DNA of 64,000 bases, from assembly GCA_014529385.2 (NCBI GenBank), contig CM043955.1, positions 153,851,640 to 153,915,639 of the forward strand, in the 5' to 3' direction. Within the stretch, counting starts at the first letter, position 1. Every line of letters begins with the position of its first letter. The notes below the pieces were generated by a model, which searched no databases, was not told where the DNA came from, and was given only the letters and a program-made list of their open reading frames with translations. Made by a program: the position numbers and the translations under genes. Of this stretch, positions 31,598 through 43,515 are shown one piece after another. Origin of the DNA: Adiantum capillus-veneris (Eukaryota > Streptophyta > Polypodiopsida > Polypodiales > Pteridaceae).

Positions 31598-32652
31598 AGC
31601 AAGGAAGCACGCATATAGAATTTTGGATGGATTTTTAGATTATAATCAATTGGAGATTTAATCGAAAGATCACCACAAAACGGTCTTCGCGATTGAATGG
31701 GGCAATTTTGCTTTTTGAATAATTCCTTTTGGGCTGACATATGCATCAGTAACCTTCCAAAGACTCATGGCTCATGCTTTCAGAGAGTACCTGCATATAT
31801 TTTTAGAAATCTATAGGGATGACTTATGTGTGCACTCAATATTACATGAAGACCATATAGAGAATCTTAAAAAAGTGTTTGGAAAATGTTGCACCTATTA
31901 GATCTACCTGAATCTAGATAAATATGTTTTCATGGTTAGACAAGGCAAGATCTGGGTCATATTGTGTGCCAATGGAATATTCACAGATATGGACAAAATC
32001 AAGGTGATTGTGGACATGCCACATCCAAAAATAGAGAAAGAAGTTCAATCATTCATGGGACATTGTGGAGACTATAGAAAATTTATCTACATGTACGCAA
32101 TCATTGCCAAACTTATCCATGGATTGACTATAATCTGTGAATGGACAAAATATTGTGAGGAATCATTTCAAAAGTTGAAGCAAGCATTGGTATCAGCACC
32201 AATTTTCAAAGGACCATATTGGAGCAAGATCTTGATGTTTATGTAGATGCCTCTGCTTTTGCCATTGGATGTATCTTGGCACAAATTTGTGAAGGGACTA
32301 TGGACTCTCCAATATGTTATGCCAGTGGTCAATTGAAAAATGCTGAACAAAATTACACAACAATTGAAAGGAAAGGATTAGGAATGGTTTATGTTGTGAG
32401 GAAATTATAGCATTATCTCCTAGACAACCAATTTATTTTCTTTGTGGATCACCAAGAACTGTTGTATCTAGTCAACAAGCCATACAACATGGGCCGAATA
32501 GTGAGAATGGTTCATCATCTTGCTTGAATTTGATTTCAGGATTGTGGTAAAAAGGAGACAAATCATCAATGGGTTGATCACCTTTCTAGGCTACAAAATG
32601 GAGAGAACCCAGACGGAGTTGGGGATGATTTTCTCGATGCATACCTCTTTAA
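31598..32652 (+). pseudogene. gypsy-A reverse transcriptase C-terminal part and RNase H
   Basis: RT: LDGFLDYNQLEI (31622), DHHKTVFAIEWGNFAF, PFGLTYASVTFQRLMAHAF, then EIYRDDLCVHS with the catalytic YRDD at 31812-31823 (usual YIDD/YVDD). It goes on to LNLDKYVFMVRQGKI, FTDMDKIKVIVDMPHP and VQSFMGHCGDYRKFI. RNase H: VYVDASAFAIGCILAQ near 32228, YASGQLKNAEQNYTTIERKGL near 32320, then the DHQEL and VDHLSRLQNGE blocks. A frame change is needed at about 31923 and others near 32225 and 32400. It runs to the TTAA-1 insertion at 32649. Confidence 0.85.
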
Positions 32653-33975
32653 CACTAGGTTGGTAACCTAACAGGACATAAAAGTGTCCTTTCAAGGTTT
32701 TGAAAAAAACCTCCAAAACCATAGTAGATCCACTCATTTTGTAAAATCCTTTCATGAGGTTATAGTTCAAGGCCTACTAAACATGGGAAAAAATAAGAAA
32801 CTTGTAAAATTTCTCATCTTTTGGTCACACCAAGCCTCCAAAGTTGATGGACCAGTGAATTTTCATCAAAACAGTCATTTCTTACGTTTTGTTGCATAAA
32901 AATAAGATTAGGGGATTTTGTAGGACTTGAGATAAATTCCCTAGATAACTTCAATGGGTTGCTGATCAGAACATATGATTGCTTCTCACTCACTATTTTT
33001 TGTTTTGCCAAAATAAATAGGTACAAAAAAGTTAAATTTTTACCATTCTGCAAACCTATCATCAAAGTTTCTATACCCACGCTCAATAAAAATAATATAT
33101 GCATGTTTTCTTAGTTCCCTATTGTCCTTTATGTTCATAAGGAGCCATGGAGCATGTCAAAAGAATAATACATCTCTTACCAAGGGGAATTTTGGGGACA
33201 AAGATGAAGTGTTAAATACAGCAAACATGAAAAAACTGGGTTGAACATTATGAGTTGTAGAATCCCATACAAACTATTCAATATCTAGCCAAATTTGATC
33301 CTTATGACTAGATATGGTTACTACCTAAAAAAATGCATGTAGTTGTCACAAGAAACTAACAATATTGAAAAAGCTATACTTGATATACTAGAATGTTTCG
33401 TTTTCTTCCATAATTGAAAAAATCAACCATCGTTGTGTACTATGCAAAATAGGGTATTAGGTGCCCCAAAACTCAAGGAGTGTTAGCTTTATGTTACAAT
33501 ATGCGACATAGAAAATCAAAAATGAATTTGGATATCATGAAATCCACCAAAAAAATCATAGAAGAGCTAAAATTGGCTAAAAAACAGGATTTGACAATTT
33601 TTGTAGTTTGGTTATAACTTACAACTTTAACATTTATTTCTCCCTAGAAGAATCAGGACATGTTGAGGACTACTAAAGATAGTTCTCTAGCATTATATAC
33701 CTCACAAACATGAATTCTAGAGTGGTATAGTTGCAAAAAGTTGAAAAAAGCCAAAAACAGGACCCGTTTTTTCACACAGTTTAGGTTGTGAAATGTTGTG
33801 CAAGGACAATGTTAAAGATGGAATTGATATTCCAAAAAAATGTCGAGTTTTTTTCAGCTCATGAGACAACTTTCTAGATAGATAGCACCTCAAAATCCAT
33901 TTTGAAACTCTTGACATAATTCAAGGAAAATGGTCACTTCACAGGACATAAAAGTGTCCCATTACCAACCTAGTG
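32653..33975. mobile_element. TTAA-1, piggyBac-like non-autonomous DNA transposon
   Basis: A 1,323-bp element bounded by perfect short TIRs CACTAGGTTGGTAA / TTACCAACCTAGTG and by TTAA on both sides (32649-32652, 33976-33979). Subterminally both ends carry GGACATAAAAGTGTCC, itself a small hairpin. Removing the element and one TTAA restores the gypsy-A frame (AYLFNLEMIPRW). TTAA target duplication with CAC/CCC-type TIR starts is the hallmark of the piggyBac superfamily; a TA duplication (Tc1/mariner) fits the bases equally well. No transposase was recognised. Two open stretches (96 and 66 codons, minus strand) are shared with the second copy but resemble nothing known. Confidence 0.75.
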
Positions 33976-33979
33976 TTAA

Positions 33980-34840
33980 CCTAGAAATGATACCTAGATG
34001 GAGTGAGAGTATAATTACACTTTTGTCTATAGGATAATTGTCAATAGACCAGGAAAAAATAGGTAATAGATGGTTGACATAGCAAAGCAGTCCTTTTCAA
34101 CTCCTTAATGGATGACTATATCATGGAGGTTCGAATGGCATCTTGTGATCATGCATTGAAGCCTCTGACATTCCTTTGTACCTGAAGGGAGCACATGTCA
34201 AATGGACTTTATTCATCATGGAACATATCAAAATTTGATGAAAATGGGAGTTTTCTAGTCTAATATGAAATTTGACGCACACGTGTGCTAAGAATTGCAA
34301 TTCATCTGCATGCAACACCCCTAAGGAGTACACTACACTGTTCCAAGGATTATAACACCACATTGGAGTAAATAAATTATGGGTTAAATAAGTATACGCA
34401 AGAAATTGGCCCTGTATCACTCATAAGCTAATGGTCAAGCTGAGAGCACCAACAAAATATTGTACAGAGTTCTCACTAAAATTATGAACAACAATACATC
34501 GGATTGGTATCAAAAGCTGCACTCTGCTATTTGGGCTTATAGAGTTGCATACAAACTGTTTTAGGAACTACATCTTATATCATGGTGTTTGGACTTAGTG
34601 CAATATTACTTATAAAGTTTTTGATTCCAACCTTATAGATAGCCAATAAACTTGAATGGACTTGACATGAATGGTCTAGCATTTCGACAACCTGGAAAAG
34701 CTGAATGAAATAAAATTAAGGGCAGTGGTTACAATCTACGCCCAAAAGTGATGCATGAAAGAGTTTCATGACAAGCATGTAAAGTCCAAAGACTTTGCAC
34801 CAGGGGATTATGTGCTTGTCTACACTCTTAAGAAAAAACA
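33980..34840 (+). pseudogene. gypsy-A integrase, C-terminal half (degenerate)
   Basis: Coding-like text continues from the RNase H region after TTAA-1. Near 34425-34555 the reading NGQAESTNKILYRVLTKIM, DWYQKLHSAIWAYRVAYK matches the end of the gypsy integrase core (G..E..N..L...L...........W...L..A..AYR). The start of the core, with its zinc finger and Asp residues, is too decayed to read. Near 34750, CMKEFHDKHVKSKDF and GDYVLVYTLKKKQKK resemble the region after the core. Frame changes are frequent. Confidence 0.7.
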
Positions 34841-35107
34841 AAAAAAATGAAAAGCAAGAAATGGGACCATTCATGACTCATTCCATATCATCGAGTGGGG
34901 CCATTAAGCTTACAACATTGGATGGACAAGAAATGCCAAACTAGATAAGTGGACCAGGCTTTAAAAATATCACTTGCCACTGACATGGGAAATGCTTGAA
35001 AGGGCACATGTAGCTAGAAACAGAAAAGAAAAGCAAGAGCTCACCTTGAGACTCATAAAACCGTGCAGATGCATCAAATTAAAAGCATTGGGAAGGATGA
35101 ATAATAT
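34841..35107 (+). pseudogene. gypsy-A post-integrase chromodomain-like segment and spacer
   Basis: Read across frame changes, ISSSGAIKLTTLDGQEMPN (about 34888-34944) followed by ISG..... KYHLPLT is closely matched by gypsy-B (45005 region: ISSSGTIKLATLEREEMP, WISG.RLNKYLLPLT). This is the small beta-rich C-terminal domain usual at the end of gypsy integrase. A basic spacer (ARNRKEKQEL) leads to the retropepsin-like domain. Confidence 0.6.
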
Positions 35108-35460
35108 GTGGACCCATACATTTTTGTAAATCTAGGAGTAGAATTGGTATCTATTCATGTGTTGGTTGACTCCGATGCTCATTTGAATACATTTGATTGG
35201 AATCAGTATCCGCAAATGCAAGAATTGGTCCTGCAACCTTTGGAACTAATATTTATAGGATTTAATGGAACTATCAGTATGGCTATAGGTTTTGTGGAGC
35301 TCACAATACACATCAATTGATATGCATGTCCCCATAATTTTTTTGTACTACCACTAGATGCCTTCAATAATCAGCTAATAATGGACACACCATGGAAACA
35401 CAAATACAACAACTAGGTTCATTTTATAGCAGGAAACCCAAGTAATGTATGTCAATTTTA
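35108..35460 (+). pseudogene. retropepsin-like domain 3' of integrase, gypsy-A
   Basis: An open stretch of 70 codons, 35108-35320, continuing in frame past one stop. IHVLVDSDAHLNTFDW has the retropepsin active-site pattern (LVDSGA..N) with Gly replaced by Asp. LIFIGFNGTISMAIGF and VELTIHIN follow as the flap and strand region. HNFFVLPLDAFNNQLIMDTPW (35336-35397) matches the end block of plant gypsy-type proteases (F.V...... .ILG.PW). It lies about 400 bp after the last integrase block. A normal protease exists upstream (9979), so this is a second one. The function after decay is nil; the original role is unknown. Confidence 0.6.
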
Positions 35461-36405
35461 CTTCCATGGAAGATACCAGGTATTATTTTGAGAAGGTATG
35501 GTAACAAAATCCAAAATTTCCATCAGTGTGACTTCAATAGAGATACAAAAACCAATACATACCACTATATCTATCTGGTCTATTAATAGCCTTGAAGTTG
35601 TAGCTACTAGTCATCCACTCCCTTCAATACAATTCATGAATGCACAACCACCTATAATCAAGTGCACCTCAAAAATTGCCTACTCCTTGGGTCTAACAAA
35701 AATACAAAGCAATGTGGATACCTAAAAGGCGTACTCAAGTAAATATTGAGCCAATCAGAGCACAAACTACACAACAATTTGGATACCTAAAGGAAACCCA
35801 CGTGTCCAAGGAACCTTTATGATCCCCAAAGCTCAATTACAACTTCAAAACCAGTGGCAACAATCTATTTTTGTAACTACAAAAAATCAAAATTTTTGAT
35901 GGACTTACTTCAATTCCAAGGCCACAAACATTCCAAGAGATGACAAAGTGGATACCAAGGCCCAAGGACATATTGCAACCAACAAAATAGAAGTGTATTC
36001 CAAAGCAATGAGGATTTCCAAAAGAAACATCCAACTCAAATGTGTCACAGCCACCCCAATACGCTTCCAAATCTACAATCACTATCAAGGTATGGCGGCC
36101 TATACCTCATTCACAATTTTAGTCTCATCAAAGAGACACAACCCTTTGACAAGTTGTCAACTATCTATTGAGCTACAATGGCTAATACATGGTAAATGCT
36201 CATTGACAACCACACAGGTGAACCTCGCAATTGAATGCTCTTAAGCAATCTATTTAAGACCCGCCTCTTGCACAAGATCAATTTTTTCATGCATTGACTA
36301 AGTATGTATACATGGGGCCCCTTATATGTCCTTGCATAAGGCACCGCTTTATGACCCATGCACAACACAACATAGATGAGACATTGTCATCTAGGAGTAC
36401 CCCGA
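35461..36405 (+). pseudogene. gypsy-A 3' ORF tail of unknown function
   Basis: About 0.9 kb of coding-like sequence in one main frame (open at 35498-35725 and 35948-36244) between the retropepsin-like domain and the polypurine tract. Low-complexity polar text with Gln, Ser, Thr and Lys is seen, with no family I recognise. The length and low stop density suggest that the 3' ORF once extended to within about 150 bp of the PPT. Confidence 0.4.
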
Positions 36406-36420
36406 CTAGGGGGGGAGGCA
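36406..36420 (+). other. gypsy-A polypurine tract
   Basis: CTAGGGGGGGAGGCA is a strong purine run at the end of the coding-like region, as expected directly before a 3' LTR. Confidence 0.6.
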
Positions 36421-37116
36421 TTCTGAAGCATTCCGAATAAAAATCTTGAAATAAAAAAGAAAAGGGCACTGTTTTCTTGACTTTTGTGTTATAATTTGCA
36501 TTGGATTTCTTGTTTTTGCTACCGTTATTGATTTTGTGCCCTAAAATATGAAGAGAGCCAAGAGCAAGGGATAAACGTTAGAGATGAGCCCTTAGGTGTG
36601 TGTAATTACGTAGATAAGAAGGTTTTTTGCTAAAAATAATTATAATAAGTGGAACAGTCCGCCAAAAATTTGCAAATAAGAACTTTTCTTTGAAAGTCAA
36701 CTTTATTTAATTATCTAGCTATTTTTTAGGTCAAATTTGCTAGTTTTCTTTATTTATTATTATTTTTTTATTGGTTTTCCAAGCAATAAATGATGAAAAA
36801 AGCAAGAAAATTGCCAAAAAAAAAACAAAGATAGGTACATGGACCTTAGGAAGAGACGTGAGTTTTTAGAAGTCAATTTGGGGTAACAATGAGAAAGTTA
36901 AAATCAAAGTTGAATAAGTTGTGTAAAATGCTTTTAAGCTGAAAAAGCTTAATCGGGCAAAATGGATGGATTGGGGTCATACGATGTTTGAATTTTGAAA
37001 GTTTTGGCTTGATAATCATGATCACATAAGGTAGGACTAAGTAAGAGGTGGGGGCAAAAACTGACTCGAAAGCCCAGGGTCTGTATAGTCTAGCCCCACT
37101 TAAACTCTCATTTCTA

Positions 37117-37179
<63 letters not shown>

Positions 37180-37980
37180 TACTTTGGAATTGACCTTCTT
37201 GCAATTCCCACACCTTGCATGCTTTGAGCTTCAACACCGAACATGAGAGGTATGTTCCCTGCCTAGTACACTATCATTTGATGCAATTGCATGCCGGAAT
37301 CAGTAGGGGGAAGTCCGATTAGACCTAGGCCCCGGCTCGCACATGAAAATGATTCCTACACCAAGTTGGGGCATCCAGTGATGACCAAAATCAAGGCAAG
37401 GGTTTCTCTTAGGCCTACTAACACCAAACTTCAAATTTGAGCTACTGGAAAACCCCTACAGCTAAAAATTGCATTTTTTCCCTAGTTGCTAGAATGAACC
37501 AATATTTAACCAAAATCATCAGAACATCAAAGCACTAGACTTTTGTGAAGGAACTTCCATAGTGGGATTGATCAAGAGGGTTTTAAAATGGAAAAACTCC
37601 CGTAACCCAAGAAACTGCCATCCCGATGTAAATCAGTCACTCATCATGGGGTGATAGAATGGAAAAAGAACTTGCAAAGAGCTTCTAAATACCCTTGCAA
37701 ATCAATTGTCAATGATGCATTGTACCACACGAGGGAAAATGATTAGTTGTCAAAGTCAGAGAATCCTTCCTAAGAACCTAGTGGTCCTATGGTCTACTTG
37801 ACTACATGATCAATGATGTGGTACATTGAAAATGTTTAAAACAAGTGTATAAGGGTGTATGAATCTATGCATGATTGAAAAAGTTTCTTTTTGTGCTAGA
37901 TAGGAAACAAATTGTGTTTTTCTCTTTCAACCTTGCATCACTTAGTAGTCATGAATGTGAACATGTCATCCATGTTCCCT
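36421..37980 (+). repeat. probable gypsy-A 3' LTR and flank; no genes seen
   Basis: A-T-rich DNA after the PPT, with no ORF of note. A GA microsatellite lies at 37121-37175. The LTR end could not be placed because the 5' LTR is outside the window. Coding-like text is absent from 37200 to 37980. Confidence 0.35.
37121..37175. repeat. (GA)n microsatellite
   Basis: About 27 uninterrupted GA units. Confidence 0.95.
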
Positions 37981-37984
37981 TTAA

Positions 37985-39323
37985 CACTAGGTTGGTCATG
38001 GGACACTTTTATGTCCTCGGGCACTTTTATGTCCTGTGAAGTGACCATTTTCCTTGAATTATGTCAAGAGTTTCAAAATGGATTTTGAGGTGCTATCTGT
38101 CTAGAAAGTTGTCTCATGAGGTGAAAAAAACTCGACATTTTTTTGGAATATCAATTTCATCTTTAACCTTGTCCTTGCACAACATTTCACAACCTAAACT
38201 GTGTGAAAAAACGGGTCCTGTTTTTTGCTTTTTTCAACTTTTTGCAACTATACCACTCTAGAATTCATGTTTGTGAGGTCTATAATGCTAGAGAACTATC
38301 TTTAGTAGTCCTCAACATGTCCTGATGCTTCTCGGGAGAAATAAATGTTAAAGTTGTAAGTTATGACCAAATTACAAAAATTGTCAAATCCTGTTTTATA
38401 GCCAATTTTAGCTCTTCTATGATTTTTTTGGTGGCTTTCATGATATCCAAATGCAGTTTTGATTTTCTATGTCGCATATTGTAACATAAAGCTAATATTC
38501 CTTGAGTTTTGGGGCACCTAATACCCTATTTTGCATAGTAGACAACGATGGTTGATTTTTTTAGTTATAGAAGAAAACAAAACATTCTAGTATATCAAGT
38601 ATAGCTTTTTCAATATTGTTAGTTTCTTGTGACAACTACATGCATTTTGTAGGTAGTAACCATATCTAGTCATAAGGATCAAATTTGGCTAGATATTGAA
38701 TAGTTTCTATGGGATTCTACAACTCATAATGTTGAACCCAGTTTTTTCATGTTTGTTGTATTTAGCATTTCATCTTTGTCCCCAAGATTCCCCTTGGTAA
38801 GAGATGTATTATTCTTTTGACATGCTCCATGGCTCTTTATGAACCTAAATGACAATAGGGAACTAAGAAAATATGCATATATTATTTCTATTGAGCGTGG
38901 CTATAGAAAGTTTGATGATAGGTTTGCAGAATGGTAAACATTCAACTTTTTTGTACCTATTTATTTTGGCAAAACAAAAAATAGTGATTGAGAAGCAATC
39001 ATATGTTCTGATCACCAACCCATTGAAGTTAACTAGGGAATTTATCTCAAGTCCTACAAAAATCCCTAATCTTATTTTTATGCAACAAAACTTAAGAAAT
39101 GACTGTTTTGATGAAAATGTACTGGTCCATCAACTTTGGAGGCTTGGTGTGACCAAAAGATGAGAAATTTTACAAGTTTCTTATTTTTTCCATGTGTAGT
39201 AGGCCTTGAACTATAACCTCATGAAAGGATTTTACCAAATGAGTGGATCTACTATGGTTTTGGAGGTTTTTTTCAAAACCCTCAAAGGACACTTTTATGT
39301 CCTGTTAGGTTACCAACCTAGTG
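37985..39323. mobile_element. TTAA-2, second copy of the piggyBac-like element, inverted
   Basis: A 1,339-bp reverse-complement copy of TTAA-1, again bounded by CACTAGGTTGG TIRs and TTAA (37981-37984, 39324-39327). The two copies are alike along their length apart from scattered changes and a 17-bp insertion next to the left TIR here (second GCACTTTTATGTCC). Open stretches of 66 and 96 codons (38061-38261 and 38873-39163) mirror those of TTAA-1 but carry no recognised motif. With TTAA-1 it forms a 1.3-kb inverted repeat separated by 4 kb. Confidence 0.8.
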
Positions 39324-40228
39324 TTAAAGTGAAAACAAGCCTTAAAAGAGATCCTATGAGTGTAAAGTCACTATACCCTTTATGGAAAAAGTCTCTCAAA
39401 ATCAAGACCTGAAACTAGTCCCAAGCTAGTGAAGGCAGTCCAGAGTCCAGTACAAGATGATCAACTAGCTCAAAACACTAACTACAAGGTGCTACCCAAC
39501 AAGTCTTACCTTGTTTGGAAGTGAATTATGAAAAAAACAAGGGAAAATCACAATATTTTCCCACACAATGTTGGAGTGTTATCAAAAAGTGAATTTGAAG
39601 ATATAGAAGGGATACCCTACCTTATCAAGAGCCACCCAAAAAGTTTCACACCCATTGGAGATATGTAAACCCCCTCCACAAACTTCGTGCTTGGTTAAGT
39701 GATTTAATTTGACTTACACCATGCCGAGCTGATAAATTCAAGAGTACATGTGGATAACTCACCTCTAAATACTATCAAGAATGCACCTACCAAATTTGGT
39801 AGCTAAAATAGAACAAATGTGGAAAAAGTGAAAAAAAATCATGATTTTTTCCAACAAAAAGCAACCAGAAAATCCAAGGAAGATAGAACCACAGGAAAAT
39901 GTTCGTAGGAGTCTATGGAACATCCCTATGTGGCCAAAAGGACATAAGGTCACATTTCCATCACACATGATGTTGAAATCTTGAAGCAAATGCCTGAAAC
40001 CTTGAAACCCCCAATCCAAATCTCATCAAATCAAAACTAGAGCCTTTATGGGTAGTGTACATCAAGCCCATGCAATGAGAACCTCAAAAAACTCACATGT
40101 GCACAAGCCTGAGAAAAAAACGTGATTTTTTCTTTGTGTTGCATGAAGACTAATTTTTTCAACTATCGAGTTTTTGCATGATTTGTACATGAGCTTTGAA
40201 CAAGGTTATACACTAACAAGCTTATTAG
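39324..40228. other. unassigned intergenic DNA
   Basis: About 0.9 kb in which I see no coding family, RNA gene or repeat boundary apart from the TTAA at its left edge. It may be the leader of the decayed element that follows. Confidence 0.4.
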
Positions 40229-40825
40229 ATGAATGTAAAGAAGAATAACATCACTTTAGTCTCTAACTGTTCTCTGAACTTTGACAATTGTCATAGGACC
40301 ATGAAATTTGAAGCTAAGGCAACAAAAAGAAGTGGTATCGCAAAAAAAAGGCTAGAGCAGGTCCCCAAGTTCACGATACTCAAAGACTCTTTGAAAGAAT
40401 CCTCCTCTTATATCAAGAAGGAAAGACTTGACCTTGAAGGAGCAACGGTATACGAAGCTATCTATCGGGATGTAGAGAAAAATATGGTCATGCTTCACAT
40501 GCTACCTCGAGAGTCTTACAACTTGGCAAGAAAGTTGCCCATTGAGGAGGCATTATTAGAAAAGACTGATTTGCTCAACTATTTCCAGATACCACCATGT
40601 GGACTTGATGTCAAGAGAGCCCATGAGATCTACACCAACATCATAGAGGAGGGAACAATTGAAATATCTACCCTCGATGATGACAAAGTTCAAGTAAAAG
40701 TCACATCAGAGCTGATTGCAAAGGCCTTAAGTTTATCAAATAGAGGATCATTGATGAAAGGTAAAAAGGAAATGGGAGTGGAAGTTTTTGTGAAGAAAGA
40801 GCAACACCAACGTTTGAAGACATGA
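40229..40825 (+). pseudogene. unknown 198-codon ORF, start of a decayed long coding region
   Basis: An ATG-started ORF of charged composition (EAKATKRSGIAKKRLEQVPK, ESSSYIKKERLDLEGATVYE, LARKLPIEEALLEKTDLLNY, FQIPPCGLDVKRAHEIYTN). Coding-like text continues past its stop in other frames (FEDMTFQEAKLSTHMFMKFF). I do not recognise the family. Because a PPT/LTR boundary lies downstream at 43527 on the same strand, it is most likely the Gag-like product of a non-autonomous LTR retrotransposon. Confidence 0.4.
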
Positions 40826-43515
40826 CATTCCAAGAAGCGAAACTATCCACCCACATGTTCATGAAATTTTTCCACATTGACAACAAAAATCTTGGTCGAT
40901 ATACTACACCAAACCATACAATGGCCATAACATACACTTGGGCTTCTCAGTAGAACACACCGATCACCAACACCCAGTATCTACTCAAACTGCTCACAAA
41001 GAAGAAGAAGCACACTAAGCTTACATATATGTCATCTTTGGAAGTTTTGATAAAGTTATCTTATCAAGCTATCGAAGCAACCCAGGATTTACCAAAATCT
41101 TATTCCCAAATGACTGGCAAGATGAAGAAAGTGAAGAAGGAATGACAAAGTTGGGTTCTACTCAGACAACTGCGTACACACGATCTAAAATAAAGTTGCA
41201 AGAGTTGGAGTCTTCTGAAGAAGAGCATGAAGATAGAAAGGTAACAAACCAATGCCTATGCCTAAACCCGAAGGAAAGTTGCAAGAGTTGGAGTCTTCTG
41301 AAGAATGCAAGAAGGAAAGAGTGGAAGAAGGGGAACTTGCTAAGAAATAGGTGCCACGCAAGATCCGCACCAAAAACCCATCATCAACTCCCTTCACTAT
41401 CGAGCAGCTGAAAGAGATGTGGGCAAATGGAGAGATCCAAGCTAGAAGAAGAGGAAGCAAAAAACATTGTGGAGGATGCAAAGAAGGCAGAGGAAAGACC
41501 AGATTCTGATAGCTTCACACAGAGCTCGCACTCTAAATCTAACAACCAATCTCATGGGGACTTTTGTTATGAAACGGTGCAAACTCAGGAGTCTTAACCA
41601 AAAACATCATAGGCCCAAGACACCCAAGAGCAAACAAGGGATCAAGATAGTTTTCCTAAACAACAAAATCCTCGTGTGGTCCCAGAGGAGATCAGACGGC
41701 CAGTTCCTATCTGTATGGCAATGAAGCATGATCGACCCTTATTGCCAAGCACTACAAAGTTAGCGATCGACATGTATAATGTGGCTATTCAAGATCACAC
41801 ACAAGATCAAAACATGGTCTTAACACAACATTCGCACAAAAATGATCATAGAAGCTCAGATAGCCAAGCAAGAAGTGCAAGAATCAAAGAGCCAGCTAGT
41901 TTCTTAACAAAAAAAACTAGATGAAGATTATGAAGAGATAGTTTCCACACATAAAAAGATAATTGAAGATTTACAAACACATAAAGAAGATTCATTGATG
42001 TTCTCAACCAAGCTCACACACTGGAGAATCAGTTGGCCATAGGTGAAATTCAACTAGTGAGAATTGAGGAGGAATTATTGGCCCAACGCCGCATTGTGGA
42101 CAAAATCTAACTCACACTAGAGAGAGCTACAAGAAAGAATGCGGCAATATGCCACTATAGCTGCCTTAGCTTGAGAGGAGGGTCTCCAAGCAAAAAATGT
42201 AGCTCTAATGAAAGAAAATGAAGATATAAAATCCCTAGTAGCTACCCTATAGGCCAAGCTTGATTGCAAGCCACAAGATTTCACTGACACGATTGATCAT
42301 GGAGATGCTGACCAGGGTGAACATGATGATGCATAGAAGGAGAAGGATGCCTAGCAAGGACCACACCAAACCCAGCAACAAAGGTCCTCTTCTGAAGCCC
42401 CTCACCCAACATCAAGCAAGGTTTGAGACAAAGGAAAGCAACACGCTACACAAGAAGTCCCCAAGACAAGTATTGCTCAAAGGACAAGAGTAGAAGAGAG
42501 CACTAAGCATGAAACAATAGATGAAAGGGCTCATCACTTATAGAAGAGGCGATAGAGGAGATGAAAGAAAGAACTTTAGGAACATAAGAAGAGCATTGGA
42601 GGAAGGCAATGCAATGGAAAATCCAACTTCTCCATGCTGTCAATTTACAGCTCCTCAAAGCAACAACCATTACGGAAGATTGGTATACCCACTCTCTCCC
42701 TTTTCCTTTGATCACATATGAATTCAAAGAAAAGCCTCCATTGAATAAAAAATGCTAGAATCTCAACCACAAGAGCGACAACCTAAATGGAAAATGGTGT
42801 GGCTAGAAGAGCACCCAGAGTGGAGAATTCACATGATGAGAGTGCCAAGGCATATTGAGAAGGATGCTACTTTTTGTCTAGTGCCTAGAGTGCATACATT
42901 GATCCGACATGAAACCGTAAAAAAGCAACATCACAACTGGCTCAACTACCCAGCTCTTCTAGGACCCAAGGACAAAGAAATGTTAGATGAGAAATACATG
43001 CTCAATACTCTACACGCAACAGTCAAAATGTATGAAGGACTTCTTGATCTGGCTTGTCAAATGTTGAAGAAGATTTGTAGAATGATGGATGCCTATATCA
43101 CCATGTATCATTAACAATGGATCTCAAAAATTGCATGGATGTCATTTTTGGAAGGAAACAAAGGATTGGTTTATGATCTTAGTGAGCAGCTCAATGAATC
43201 ATGGCTTCTTTGCCCGGCTAATGTTCATGTCATCACATTTCATAAATACATTTGAAGAAGCATTTTATTATACAGGGTTCTTTACATTAAACACCACCCT
43301 TTTTAGGCCTGAAGTCAATGACAACTGAGCACCTTTGTGAGCGTCATGCAATGGAGCTCCTTTCAATCGACACAATGAAGCCATTTTCTCTCAAAGCCAG
43401 AGACTTAGCATCAAAATATCAGGATGGATGACAAGGAAAGCATGATGCTACCTTGAAAGGAGACCCTACATCCGCCATCAACCTTGATTTTGATTCCGAG
43501 TCGAGGACGATTTAA
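40826..43515 (+). pseudogene. decayed coding-like region of a non-autonomous LTR element
   Basis: Continues from the 198-codon ORF with many stops. Short open stretches include 41142-41411, 41467-41724, 42260-42493 and 42752-43114 (the last 120 codons: EHPEWRIHMMRVPRHIEKD ... LLGPKDKEMLDEKYMLNTLH). Near 43120 the text SKIAWMSFLEGNKGLVYDL is again coding-like. A lysine- and glutamate-rich, coiled-coil-like stretch with repeated LQELESSEE-type words lies near 41180-41300. No protease, RT or integrase was found in these 2.7 kb. Confidence 0.35.

Noticed and set aside
33717-33917. 66- and 96-codon frames of the TTAA elements as piggyBac transposase
   Set aside because: No DDD-type motif and no similarity that I can recognise; many stops around. 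I left the elements as non-autonomous.
32653-39323. CACTA (En/Spm) transposon, because the TIR starts CACTA
   Set aside because: CACTA elements make 3-bp direct duplications; the flanks here are TAA and TTA, not direct copies, whereas TTAA fits on all four ends.
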